From the NCBI RefSeq assembly GCF_000282215.1, contig NZ_AKJS01000038.1, positions 1 to 64,000 of the forward strand: a stretch of 64,000 nt of DNA. The letters run 5' to 3'. Positions 45,172 through 53,729 of this stretch are shown here, piece by piece. Made by a program: the position numbers and the translations under genes. The notes below the pieces were generated by a model. The model did not search any database, was not told the DNA's origin, and was given only the letters and a program-made list of their open reading frames with translations. The DNA comes from Pseudomonas sp. GM21. Its GTDB lineage: Bacteria; Pseudomonadota; Gammaproteobacteria; Pseudomonadales; Pseudomonadaceae. The stretch's first letter is position 1, and each line of letters begins with the position of its first letter.

Positions 45172-46265
45172 CCTTGGATTATCGCGCCGCCACGGTGGCT
45201 CCCTCTTCGGGCATTGCACGGCAAGTCAAAGCCCTCGAACAAGCGCTTTGTGCGCGTGACGACACGCAATTGGTGCTGTTCAGCGAGGCTCCGCTGGACC
45301 ACCCGCAACGTCTGACGGCGGCCTGCCCTGACTGGCAGAGCCCGATGGAGGGCTTGCAGCGTCCGCAGGTACGACTGCGATTCGAACGCAGTTTTCTGCC
45401 GGCAGCCATCCGCCAACACACGATCGACCTGTATATCGCCACCGCCAATATGGGCTTGCCGATTGGCCAAAAACCGGCCGGTACACGTTATGTGCTGGTT
45501 CTGCATGACCTGTTCCAGCTGACTCAGCGCAACTTCCACCGCTCGCGGCTCAAGGCCCTGGCTTATCGGCTGATCGATTCAGCCTCGATTGCCTGGTCGA
45601 TCTGGATCGCCGACGAAGTCTGGTGCCCGTCACGCTTTTCATGCAACGAAGCCGCCAGGTTGTTTCCTTGGGCCAAACCGAAATTTCGGGTACTGAACAA
45701 TCTGGTTCCCGAATACCAGGACGCTCCAGGTCAATTGCCGAGCGGATTGCCTGAGCGCTATTGGCTGGCGGTCGGGACCCGTGAACCGCGCAAGAACATG
45801 GCATTTTTCGTCGAAAACTGGCACGCCTGTCGCCTGGAGAATCCACAGGTGCCGGAGTTAGTGCTGGTCGGTCACGCCAGTGACCTGCCACCAGCCCTGA
45901 ACGAACTGCCGGGGCTGCATTGGGTCAACGGCGTGAGTGATGCCCAACTGCACGCGCTCTACCTCAACGCCGATTGCCTCTGGCAACCCTCGTACGCAGA
46001 AGGCTTCGGCTTGCCAGTGATCGAGGCCCTGAGCGCCGGTACTCCCGTGGCGGTAGCCAGAGGCTCGGCACTGGAAGAAGTGGCACCGCCCTCAGCGCGG
46101 CGCTTCGACGCCGGGGATCGCGATCAGCTGAAGACCGCATTGATTGATCAGGCACAGGACGAATCCACCACCGATCCTCAAACGCTACGCGACTGGGCCC
46201 GGCAATTCGCCGAGCCGGCCTATCGTCAGCGCCTGGATACCTTACTCGCAGCGTTGTACCACTGA
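45162..46265 (+). CDS. pslI: Family 4 glycosyltransferase (PslI-like)
   Basis: The 367 residues equal PslI in length as I recall it. MRVALDYRAATVAPSSGIAR opens the acceptor domain; YWLAVGTREPRKNMAFFVE starts the donor domain and PSYAEGFGLPVIEALSAGTP is the full E-x7-E GT4 motif. Probably a mannosyltransferase from family and locus. Confidence 0.87.
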   Translation: MRVALDYRAATVAPSSGIARQVKALEQALCARDDTQLVLFSEAPLDHPQRLTAACPDWQSPMEGLQRPQVRLRFERSFLPAAIRQHTIDLYIATANMGLPIGQKPAGTRYVLVLHDLFQLTQRNFHRSRLKALAYRLIDSASIAWSIWIADEVWCPSRFSCNEAARLFPWAKPKFRVLNNLVPEYQDAPGQLPSGLPERYWLAVGTREPRKNMAFFVENWHACRLENPQVPELVLVGHASDLPPALNELPGLHWVNGVSDAQLHALYLNADCLWQPSYAEGFGLPVIEALSAGTPVAVARGSALEEVAPPSARRFDAGDRDQLKTALIDQAQDESTTDPQTLRDWARQFAEPAYRQRLDTLLAALYH

Positions 46266-47659
46266 TGCCGCCAGGAAAAATCATCGGGCTGCTACTGGGC
46301 CTGGTCTTTGGTGTACTGCTCTGGGCGCTGCCGCCCATGAAAGTGATCTTCGTGGTGATCGGCCTCGCGGTGACGCTCACGCTGGTGCGCAAACCCCTAT
46401 GGGGTTTACTGATCTTTGCGGTGTTGGCCACCAGCATTCCTTACACCACCCTGGAGTTGGGTATTCGCACCACGGTCAGTGAAGCGGTGCTGGGGCTGAC
46501 CTGGCTCGGGGTCTTCTGGCAGTCGTTCATCGGCCAGACCCGCAACCTGCTGCTGTGGCGTCCGACCGAACGGGCCATGGCCTGGTTGATGCTATTCAGC
46601 ATCATTCCCTTCATCGCGGGGATGATCATCATCCACGCCGACGGCAATGGCCCGGTGAACTGGGTGCGCTGGCTGATGAACCTGTCCCTGCTGTTCATGG
46701 TGCCCTTGCTGCTGCGCAGCGATGCCGATCGCGACAAGCTAGTGATTGCTTTGCTGCTGGGCAATTTGGCGATGCTGCTGCTATCGGTCTTCATGTTCAT
46801 CAAGACCCGTAACGCAATGTCGATGATCCCGATTCTTACCGACCTCAAATATGCGCACCCGGAGGCGGTGCAAGACATCTTTTCTGCCAACTACCAGCGC
46901 ATGGCCTCGCCCTGGGTCCACCCCAACCTCACCGGCGGCGTGCTGGTGTTGTTCATTCCCATGGCGCTGTTGTATGGCTGGACGCAATCAGGTTTTCGCC
47001 GTGCATTGGGCCTGGCAGTGGCGATACTCGGTTGCGCTGGATTGCTGTTGAGTATTTCTCGCGGGGCGATTCTCGCGCTGGCGCTGGTGCTGCTCTGGCT
47101 GACCTACAAGCGCGTGCCCTACAGCGGGCGAATCATCGGCATCGGCGCAGCGTTCGCGGTGGCGTTGGTGATGTTTTACCCCCCGCTGCAGGAACGCTTG
47201 ATGACGATTTTCTCGGCGACCAATGCCAGTACCGAAATACGTTTCGACGAATACTCGAAATTCCCCGACGCGATGGCCCGCTTTCCCCTGGGCATTGGCT
47301 TCAAGCTCGACCCGCCCATCCCGGGCAGCGGTCTGCCGGGCATTTCCAACCTGTGGCTGAACTTCATCTACAAGATCGGCATCCCCGGCATGCTGCTGTT
47401 TGTCACCGTTACCGTGCTCTGGTGGCGTGAAGTCCGACCGGTGACCGACGTACGTCAGGTCACCCGGGAAAACGCCCTGTGGCTGGGCTGCATCGCCGGT
47501 TTACTGGCCGCACTGCTGACGGGACTGTTCGACCATTACTTCAGTTTTACCTTCGTCCTGATCGGTCTGTTCTGGCTGTTGATGGGCCTGAGCTTGCAAC
47601 AGGTCCGCCTGCGTCCCTCGATCATTCATCCCTTTACGCCCAAGGAAAGCCCAGTATGA
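46265..47659 (+). CDS. pslJ: O-antigen ligase/polymerase-type membrane protein (PslJ-like)
   Basis: The 464-residue protein has about 11-12 membrane helices and a large periplasmic loop (about 175-230, from the SMIPILTDLKYAHPEA segment) typical of Wzy/WaaL proteins, with the conserved LSISRGAILALALVLL helix. It likely polymerises repeat units on the periplasmic face. ATG 46265 overlaps the pslI stop (TGATG). Confidence 0.82.
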   Translation: MPPGKIIGLLLGLVFGVLLWALPPMKVIFVVIGLAVTLTLVRKPLWGLLIFAVLATSIPYTTLELGIRTTVSEAVLGLTWLGVFWQSFIGQTRNLLLWRPTERAMAWLMLFSIIPFIAGMIIIHADGNGPVNWVRWLMNLSLLFMVPLLLRSDADRDKLVIALLLGNLAMLLLSVFMFIKTRNAMSMIPILTDLKYAHPEAVQDIFSANYQRMASPWVHPNLTGGVLVLFIPMALLYGWTQSGFRRALGLAVAILGCAGLLLSISRGAILALALVLLWLTYKRVPYSGRIIGIGAAFAVALVMFYPPLQERLMTIFSATNASTEIRFDEYSKFPDAMARFPLGIGFKLDPPIPGSGLPGISNLWLNFIYKIGIPGMLLFVTVTVLWWREVRPVTDVRQVTRENALWLGCIAGLLAALLTGLFDHYFSFTFVLIGLFWLLMGLSLQQVRLRPSIIHPFTPKESPV

Positions 47660-48477
47660 GACATCGCATTTTTCACTCTACTGACCTGCCCGACCGCTTG
47701 CCATCATTGGCCGTTGAGCTGGGCACCAGCCACGAAGACCTGAACGCGGCCTTTGCCTCGGGCATGACCCGCGATGTGTTTTTCGTCGAGGGCGATGGCG
47801 AGCAGGCGCGCTACAGCATCTGTTCGGTGAACATCGAAGCGAGCATTGAAGACCCTCTGGTACGGCGCCTGTACCAACGCTTGAGCCAGGACATTCCGGG
47901 CACGCTGGTGCCGCGTTACGGCAAAAACTGGATCACCCTCAAAGATCGCTGTTTGCGGGCCTGGGAGCACGCCTACAACATTCTGATCAACAAGATCCCC
48001 AGTCATCACGTGCGCTTGGCCTGGTTGCGTCTGGGCGGGGCGAAAATCGGCAAGGGGTCGAGCATCTGGCGCAACACCGAAGTGTTGGGTGTCGAAAACC
48101 TGGTGATGGGCGTGGACAGCGTGATTGCCTGGCATTGCCAGGTCGATGCCCGTGCCGGCTTGATCATCGGCGACCATGTGGCGATTGCCTCCCATGTGCT
48201 GATTATCGCCGGCAGCCATGACCTGACGGCGCCAGAGTTCTGGTCCGTGTCCGGTCCGATCTACATCGATGACTATGCCTGGATCGCCACGCGGGCGCTG
48301 ATCGCTCACAGCACCCACATCGGACGCGGCGCAGTGGTCACCGCCAATACCTTGGTGGCGAAGAACATTGCCCCTTACAAAATCGTTGGCGGTAGCGGAG
48401 CCAAACCCATGGGTGAACGTCCCCAAAACTTGAATTACAAGGTGGGTGGCAAAGGCCTGTTCACCCTGTTTCATTAA
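47656..48477 (+). CDS. Left-handed beta-helix acetyltransferase (WcaF-like), inserted between pslJ and pslK
   Basis: ATG 47656 overlaps the pslJ stop (ATGA); 273 residues. The N-terminal ~110 residues are not recognised; the C-terminal part has hexapeptide-repeat coils (GAKIGKGSSIWRNTEVLG and IIGDHVAIASHVLIIAGSHD) with the catalytic His in AGSHD, as in WcaF/serine-acetyltransferase-like O-acetylases. It would acetylate the polymer or its precursor. In P. aeruginosa psl I recall no gene at this place, so it marks a local variant. Confidence 0.8.
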   Translation: MRHRIFHSTDLPDRLPSLAVELGTSHEDLNAAFASGMTRDVFFVEGDGEQARYSICSVNIEASIEDPLVRRLYQRLSQDIPGTLVPRYGKNWITLKDRCLRAWEHAYNILINKIPSHHVRLAWLRLGGAKIGKGSSIWRNTEVLGVENLVMGVDSVIAWHCQVDARAGLIIGDHVAIASHVLIIAGSHDLTAPEFWSVSGPIYIDDYAWIATRALIAHSTHIGRGAVVTANTLVAKNIAPYKIVGGSGAKPMGERPQNLNYKVGGKGLFTLFH

Positions 48478-49884
48478 ATGTTTGGCAGCACCGTGTGGCT
48501 TACCCTGGCAACCCTCGCGGGGCTGGTAGCCGGCTTTGCCCGCGAATGGCTGCTGGTCGCCGCTTGGGGTGCGGGCAATCGCAGTGACGCGTTTCTGGTG
48601 GCGGTATTTATTCCGGAAGCCTTACGCATGACCCTGGCGGCCGGCCTGTTGGCTGCTGCGGCCCTGCCCCTCTACCAACAACGCAATGAGACGTTCCAGC
48701 GCAGCTGGCTCGCCGGTCTGACTCCGCGCCTGCTGGGTGTCGGGCTTGGACTCTATGCGCTGCTCGCGCTGGGTGCCCCCCTTTGGGTCCGGCTGATCGG
48801 CCCGGGGCTGGACAGTGATGCCCAGGCTGAAGCGGCTGCCAATTTGCGTTGGTTGGCAGCCTGCGTGCCGGGGCTGCTGCTGCATGCGTTGTTCAGCATT
48901 CCGCTGCAAGCCCGGCAACGGTTTGTCCTGCCGGGGTTGGGCTCATTGCTGTTCAACCTGCCACCTGTGATTTATTTGTTTTGGCGAGGCTCTGCCAGTC
49001 TCAGCGCCGAACTGTCGATGGCGCTCTTTGCCGGTAGCCTGCTGATGTGCGTGCCCCTGCTGCCGCCGATCTGGCAATCCGGATGGCGCCCGTGGCACCT
49101 GCGCGGCGAAGCGCACGTCGGACGCGAATTACTCGGGCGCATTGGTCCGCTTCTGCTCAGCAACGTGGCGAGTCAAGGTCTGGCCTTGCTGGAACGTCTG
49201 GTCGCCAGCTACCTGGGGGAAGGTGTGGTGACCTGGGTCAACCTGGCGCGCAAGTTGATCAACCTGCCGCTGATTGCCCTGATGAGCCTGAACCAAGTGT
49301 TGTTGGGCTTGATGAGCGGCAAACAGGGCGAACAGCGCCTAACCTTGCTGCGCCGAGGTTTGGACGCGGCGACGTTGCTGAGTCTGCCCGCTGCTCTGGG
49401 ATTGGTCGGAGCCAGCCCGGCGCTGATTCAACTGCTGCTGCCAGCCCAGAGCATAGAGGGTCCGCTACCGGCGTTACTGGGATGGTTTGCCGCGCCGCTG
49501 GTATTTGGCGCCTGGAATGCCATGCTCGCGCGCTACGCCTACGCCGCTGGCGACACCCGAATGCCGTTGCACTGCGAGCTGCTCGGCAGCCTGCTCAACG
49601 CGATCCTGCTGGCCAGTTTACCGGTGCTGTTCGGGCTGAAGGCCATCCCGCTGGCGGCGTTGGGGGGTGTGATCCTGACGAATCTGTTGCTGATGCAACG
49701 CCAACAACTGCTCGCACTTCTCGGCTGGCCGATTCGCTGGGGCCTGAGCGTGGTCTTGCTGGGCCTGGCGGCGGTGTTTTTACATCCGCTGCTTAATACG
49801 TGGTTGCAGCTTGGGCTCAGCACCGTCGCCGGGTTGTTATTGCTCTGCGCTTTGGGGATTTGGCTCAGGCCGTGGAAAGGATGA
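48478..49884 (+). CDS. pslK: MurJ-like polysaccharide flippase (PslK-like)
   Basis: 468 residues (PslK is about 469), 13-14 membrane helices of the MOP superfamily: GAGNRSDAFLVAVFIPEALR is the MurJ-type helix-2 motif. It would move lipid-linked repeat units to the periplasm. The ATG begins one base after the acetyltransferase stop. It is the last gene of the operon; no pslL-type acyltransferase follows. Confidence 0.85.
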   Translation: MFGSTVWLTLATLAGLVAGFAREWLLVAAWGAGNRSDAFLVAVFIPEALRMTLAAGLLAAAALPLYQQRNETFQRSWLAGLTPRLLGVGLGLYALLALGAPLWVRLIGPGLDSDAQAEAAANLRWLAACVPGLLLHALFSIPLQARQRFVLPGLGSLLFNLPPVIYLFWRGSASLSAELSMALFAGSLLMCVPLLPPIWQSGWRPWHLRGEAHVGRELLGRIGPLLLSNVASQGLALLERLVASYLGEGVVTWVNLARKLINLPLIALMSLNQVLLGLMSGKQGEQRLTLLRRGLDAATLLSLPAALGLVGASPALIQLLLPAQSIEGPLPALLGWFAAPLVFGAWNAMLARYAYAAGDTRMPLHCELLGSLLNAILLASLPVLFGLKAIPLAALGGVILTNLLLMQRQQLLALLGWPIRWGLSVVLLGLAAVFLHPLLNTWLQLGLSTVAGLLLLCALGIWLRPWKG

Positions 49885-50080
49885 GCCGGTGCGTGCGCCC
49901 AAGCTTGGCGCACGTATCCAGATAATCAGTGACGGCCTCTTCAAAGGCTGCTCGAAGCTCCCTTGCCGACTCGCAGTGAAAGCCAACGACATTCTTGATA
50001 CCCGCGATGTGTCCGACGAACAATCCGGGTGACTCTCGCCGAGGTTGTAGGCAAAATCCGAGACTTGCGTAAGAGGGTAA
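49865..50080 (-). pseudogene. HicB-like antitoxin remnant
   Basis: The minus-strand frame reads LFVGHIAGIKNVVGFHCESA then RELRAAFEEAVTDYLDTCAK, very like the conserved core of HicB antitoxins. No credible start or N-terminus lies upstream, the protein stops shortly after that core without the usual RHH/HTH C-terminal domain, and no hicA toxin gene is adjacent. It overlaps the end of pslK by 20 bases. Best read as a truncated, non-functional remnant. Confidence 0.65.
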
Positions 50081-50171
50081 GCTTGCTCTGCTTTTGGGCA
50101 AGTTACCTCCTTGTTGGTCATATCTACGTCGGGATACTCTCCAGACGTCGCTGCACATTCAGCGATCGGGC

Positions 50172-50327
50172 GTGAGACCCCGGGTACCAATCAAGGCGCA
50201 AAGCGCCACAGAACCCATCGCGGTGTTTTTTTCGCCTGCGATACGGTTTTATGGCGGCTGTGCGTGGAAGGCCTTCGGGCCTACCGGTTACCTTGATTGC
50301 CGGGTCTCACACCACGCACGGCTGCCA
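50172..50327 (+). ncRNA. Structured leader element upstream of a DUF6124 gene
   Basis: Two long helices can form. Helix A pairs GTGAGACCC (50172-50180) with GGGTCTCAC (50302-50310) and CAATCAAGG (50188-50196) with CCTTGATTG (50291-50299). Helix B pairs 16 bases at 50252-50267 with 50312-50327, with two G-U pairs, and encloses a UUCG hairpin (AGGCC-UUCG-GGCCU, 50269-50282) and a small CCGG hairpin. A and B cross, so they are either a pseudoknot or alternatives. I recall helix-B-like sequences in front of many Pseudomonas DUF6124/DUF3077 genes. Confidence 0.6.
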
Positions 50328-50380
50328 CCCAAGCTTTTGAGACGGCTAAGTGGCAGTTCCTCAAATCAAGGGAACTGAAA

Positions 50381-50491
50381 ATGAACAAAGTAAATCCGTC
50401 TAAAAATCATCCTTTCGCTCACCGCTATTCTGCACAACATAACCTCCCGCTTCGTCGCCTTCACCTGTGCATCAATGGAGGTGGAAAATGA
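50381..50491 (+). CDS. Putative 36-residue leader peptide coupled to the DUF6124 gene
   Basis: ATG 50381, preceded by AAGGGAAC, encodes MNKVNPSKNHPFAHRYSAQH and continues through a Arg/Leu-rich end to TGA 50489-50491. The stop overlaps the next gene's ATG (50488, ATGA), and the next gene's GGAGGTGG Shine-Dalgarno lies inside this frame. Basic, no known domain. Such coupling suggests a regulatory leader. Confidence 0.55.
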   Translation: MNKVNPSKNHPFAHRYSAQHNLPLRRLHLCINGGGK

Positions 50492-50778
50492 CCGACCCTG
50501 CAGAAGCAAAAACAATCGGCTTCACCCCCATCTATTGCTCGGACAATGCAATGTTCCACGTCAGCGCGGGTGTGCCCATCAATGTTGCATTGGCACAGGC
50601 CTCGGACTTCCTGTTCCTGGCCAAGGCGCTCACTGAGGACGCAGCTTATGCAAAAGACACCGACCGTCATGCTTGGGCTGCACACTATTTGACGGCGATG
50701 GGAAAAGCGCTGATCGATGATGTGGTGAAGGCTGTTTCGCCACGACCTGTTTGGAAGAGTGAAAAGACAGCAGGTTAG
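50488..50778 (+). CDS. DUF6124 (formerly DUF3077) family protein
   Basis: The 96-residue protein has FHVSAGVPINVALAQASDFLFLAKAL, the conserved core of this Pseudomonas-restricted family, followed by a helix-rich tail. Function unknown; members occur in many paralogous copies with structured upstream sequence. GGAGGTGG is a strong Shine-Dalgarno. A terminator follows about 100 bases later. Confidence 0.8.
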   Translation: MTDPAEAKTIGFTPIYCSDNAMFHVSAGVPINVALAQASDFLFLAKALTEDAAYAKDTDRHAWAAHYLTAMGKALIDDVVKAVSPRPVWKSEKTAG

Positions 50779-50874
50779 TGGCTCGGCATTCTGAGTATTC
50801 GCACGAGTTATCAGGGGCCTCCAACTCTGGTTGAAAGCGCATCTGAAAATATCCTGAACGAAACGTCAGAAACG

Positions 50875-50910
50875 AAAAAGCCCCGTAACTTTTCAGTTAC
50901 GGGGCTTTTT
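50875..50910. terminator. Bidirectional rho-independent terminator
   Basis: AAAAAGCCCCGTAAC-TTTTCA-GTTACGGGGCTTTTT has a 10-bp GC-rich stem flanked by A and T runs, so it can serve both the DUF6124 gene and the minus-strand tRNA-Ser. Confidence 0.93.
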
Positions 50911-50918
50911 CTATGTAA

Positions 50919-51008
50919 TGGCGGAGAGATAGGGATTCGAACCCTAGGTACCGGTGAAGGTACAACGGATTTCGAATCCGTCCCATTCGGCCACTCTGGC
51001 ATCTCTCC
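50919..51008 (-). tRNA. tRNA-Ser(CGA)
   Basis: The minus strand folds into a 90-nt class II tRNA: acceptor GGAGAGA/TCTCTCC with G73 and encoded CCA, anticodon stem ACGGA-TTCGAAA-TCCGT (anticodon CGA, reading UCG), a long variable arm GTACCTTCACCGGTAC, and T arm TAGGG-TTCGAAT-CCCTA. Confidence 0.97.
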
Positions 51009-51091
51009 AACGGCGCGCATCATAACAACACTTTCGCCGGAAGCGAACCCCCTGAGCGAAATTTTTCCGTGCTATCAGATGCTTGCGTCGA

Positions 51092-51805
51092 TTAAAGCGG
51101 TACGCCCAGACGATTGGCGACTTCTTCGTAGGCTTCGATGACGTCACCGAGGCCCTGACGGAAGCGGTCCTTGTCCATTTTCTTACCGGTGGCCTTGTCC
51201 CACAGGCGGCAGCCGTCCGGGCTGAATTCGTCGCCCAGGACGATGGAGCCGTCGTGGAATACGCCGAATTCGAGTTTGAAGTCGACCAGCAGCAGGCCCG
51301 CGTCGTCGAACAGTTTGCTCAGGACTTCGTTGACCTTGAGCGACAGTTCTTTCATGCGAACCAGTTGCTCGGCCGTGCCCCAACCGAACGCCACGACGTG
51401 GGATTCGTTGATGAACGGATCGCCCTTGGCGTCGTCCTTCAGGAACAGTTCGAAGGTGTAAGGGTTGAGCTTCATGCCTTCTTCGACGCCCAGGCGCTTG
51501 ACCAGGCTACCGGCGGCGTAGTTACGCACAACGCACTCGACCGGGATCATGTCGAGTTTTTTCACCAGGCATTCGTTGTCGCCCAGCAGTTTGTCGAATT
51601 GGGTCGGCACGCCGGCGGCTTCGAGTTTCTGCATGATGAAGGCGTTGAACTTGTTGTTCACCATGCCTTTGCGGTCGAGCTGCTCGATGCGCTTGCCGTC
51701 GAACGCCGACGTATCGTTGCGAAACAGCAGGATCAAGCGGTTAGCGTCGTCGGTCTTGTAAACCGATTTGGCTTTGCCGCGGTAGAGTTCTTCACGTTTT
51801 TCCAT
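51092..51805 (-). CDS. purC: Phosphoribosylaminoimidazole-succinocarboxamide synthase
   Basis: 237 residues, the normal SAICAR synthetase length. [20 protein letters not shown] is the ATP-binding start, [18 protein letters not shown] and LIEFKLEFG-like [12 protein letters not shown] are family signatures. It joins aspartate to CAIR in de novo purine synthesis. Last gene of the dapA-bamC-MBL-purC unit (28-base gap to the MBL gene). Confidence 0.97.
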   Translation of the reverse strand: MEKREELYRGKAKSVYKTDDANRLILLFRNDTSAFDGKRIEQLDRKGMVNNKFNAFIMQKLEAAGVPTQFDKLLGDNECLVKKLDMIPVECVVRNYAAGSLVKRLGVEEGMKLNPYTFELFLKDDAKGDPFINESHVVAFGWGTAEQLVRMKELSLKVNEVLSKLFDDAGLLLVDFKLEFGVFHDGSIVLGDEFSPDGCRLWDKATGKKMDKDRFRQGLGDVIEAYEEVANRLGVPL

Positions 51806-51833
51806 GATGGGCTCCGCTTGCTAAGTAGGTGGG

Positions 51834-52592
51834 CTAGGCGATGTATCGCCAGTCGAGCCCTGAATCTTGATCGGCCAGTTGCAGCCAGTCCGGGTCGCAC
51901 CCGAGGGTGTCGACAAAACATTGCCGGGCCAGCTGCGGCAGGTTGTTCTTGCTGCTCAGATGGGCCAGGACCAGGTGTTGCAGGCCTTGCCAGCCCAACT
52001 CGGACACCAGGAATGCCGCCTGGTGGTTGTTCAAATGCCCCAGTTCACCGCCCACCCGCTGCTTCAGAAAGTAGGGGTAATGACCGCGAGCCAGCATGTC
52101 ACGGCAATGGTTGGACTCGATCATCAACGCATCGAGATCCCGATAGCCGTCCAGCACCTTGTTGCAATACGAGCCCAGGTCGGTCAACAGGCCGAAGCGC
52201 CGCTCACCGTCGCTGAAGACGTATTGCGTCGGCTCCTGTGCATCGTGAGCCACGGCAATGACGCCGATGCTCAGAGCGCCGATCTGCAGTTTCTCGCCGT
52301 CGGCCAGAAGGCCAGCCGGTTCAATCGGTTTGCGCATCCCGCGCAGGGTCCCGCGACTGAGGTAGACAGGCAGATTGTAGCGCCGAGACAGCAAACCCAC
52401 GCCATGCACGTGGTCGGCATGTTCGTGGGTCACGAGTATCGCGCTCAACTGCGCCGGGTTTACACCCAGGCGCAGCAAGCGTTTTTCGGTTTCTCGCAGG
52501 GAGAAACCACAATCCACCAACACATACGTGTCATCGCTGGCTATCAGCGTGCCGTTCCCTTGGCTACCGCTGCCGAGAACGGCAAAACGCAT
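51834..52592 (-). CDS. Metallo-beta-lactamase-fold hydrolase (YycJ/WalJ-like)
   Basis: 252 residues; HEHADH (His56, His58, Asp60, His61) is the two-metal motif, with later metal ligands in VAHDAQEP and LAHLSSKN. N-terminal MRFAVLGSGSQGNGTLIASD matches YycJ/WalJ proteins, predicted nucleases or phosphodiesterases. It is five bases from bamC, in the same operon. Confidence 0.88.
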   Translation of the reverse strand: MRFAVLGSGSQGNGTLIASDDTYVLVDCGFSLRETEKRLLRLGVNPAQLSAILVTHEHADHVHGVGLLSRRYNLPVYLSRGTLRGMRKPIEPAGLLADGEKLQIGALSIGVIAVAHDAQEPTQYVFSDGERRFGLLTDLGSYCNKVLDGYRDLDALMIESNHCRDMLARGHYPYFLKQRVGGELGHLNNHQAAFLVSELGWQGLQHLVLAHLSSKNNLPQLARQCFVDTLGCDPDWLQLADQDSGLDWRYIA

Positions 52593-52596
52593 GTGA

Positions 52597-53712
52597 TCAG
52601 CCCAGGTTGTCCTGAATCTCGCTCAACACTTTGCGCGCCACGTCTGCCGGCGCCACGGTGTTGATGTTTTTCTCGACGGTGACCTGAATGTTTTCGCCGA
52701 CCTTGCTCAGGCGGACCTGATAACGCTCGGCGCGGGCTTCCACTTCTTCCTTGCTCGGAGCGGTACCGAACAGGCTGCTGAAGAAACCAGGTTTGTCGTC
52801 TTTACTCTCGGCTTTTTCAGACAAATTGATGTAGTACAGGCCCAGGCTGCGGTTGATGTCTTCAACACGCCATTCGCCCTGTTCCAGCGCACGACCGACG
52901 CTCGACCAGGCACGATCCAGGTCGTCGCCGACGATCAGAATCGGGTTGCCGCTACCATCTTCGCTCAGGCTGACACGACCCGGTGTATCAACATCACGCG
53001 AAGCCAGCATGGAGACTGAACCGCCCTTCTCCGAAATGCGGCTCATGCTCGCGAGCAGGTCGTTGGTCAGTGCCGCATCCAGGCCGGTGTTGAGCGAACG
53101 ATTGGTGAACTCCACATCCGCAGTGCTGCCGGCAGGACGCTCGGCGCTGACCACATAGATTTCACTGGTGTTGCGCTGTACGCCCGGCTCGATACGTACC
53201 CGAACGCGGGTTTGGCTGTCGGTGCTGACACCGGCGGCGCTCATACGCTTGGCCATTGCGGCGGACAGTTCGTCGGAATGCTGCCAGGTGGTGGTGAATT
53301 CGCCGGTTTGCGGGCGCTGTTCATCCAGGCGGAAACCGTTGTCCAGGAAGAACTGCACAGCCACTGGCCAGATTTCGGCCGGTGGGTTCTGCGCCAGGAT
53401 CGAGCGCGTATCGCCGACTTTCTGCAGGGAGTAAGGGCTGGCATCGGCCGATGCCGCCAGCGGCTGCGGACGAGGAACGATGTATTCGCCCTTGGCGGTG
53501 TCATCAGCCACGTTACGCGGGATCGGCAGCAGCGGATCCAGACGTTTGGCGTCTGTGATATTCGGTGGCAATTGCATCGGTGCAGTTTGTTGCGCTTCCA
53601 GGTAATCGCTACCACGGTCACGGAAATAACCTTCCGGGCCCCAGACCCATCCACAGCCACTCGTGCTGGAGATAATCAAGGCAAGTGCGGAAAGTCCGGC
53701 CATTCGCTTCAT
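52597..53712 (-). CDS. bamC: Outer membrane assembly factor BamC
   Basis: 371 residues with a lipoprotein signal (SALALIISSTSGC, Cys20) and an unstructured N-terminal part (WVWGPEGYFRDRGSDYLEAQ) that in BamC lies on BamD, then two helix-grip domains (about 95-210 and 225-370). Part of the complex that inserts beta-barrel proteins. Eighteen bases follow dapA, the conserved dapA-nlpB pairing. Confidence 0.93.
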   Translation of the reverse strand: MKRMAGLSALALIISSTSGCGWVWGPEGYFRDRGSDYLEAQQTAPMQLPPNITDAKRLDPLLPIPRNVADDTAKGEYIVPRPQPLAASADASPYSLQKVGDTRSILAQNPPAEIWPVAVQFFLDNGFRLDEQRPQTGEFTTTWQHSDELSAAMAKRMSAAGVSTDSQTRVRVRIEPGVQRNTSEIYVVSAERPAGSTADVEFTNRSLNTGLDAALTNDLLASMSRISEKGGSVSMLASRDVDTPGRVSLSEDGSGNPILIVGDDLDRAWSSVGRALEQGEWRVEDINRSLGLYYINLSEKAESKDDKPGFFSSLFGTAPSKEEVEARAERYQVRLSKVGENIQVTVEKNINTVAPADVARKVLSEIQDNLG

Positions 53713-53729
53713 GCGTTGTACTTCCTCAA

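Noticed and set aside
50172..50327. Possible attachment site or integrated-element scar next to tRNA-Ser
   Set aside because: No integrase gene and no duplicated tRNA 3' end were seen; the repeats are better explained as RNA helices.
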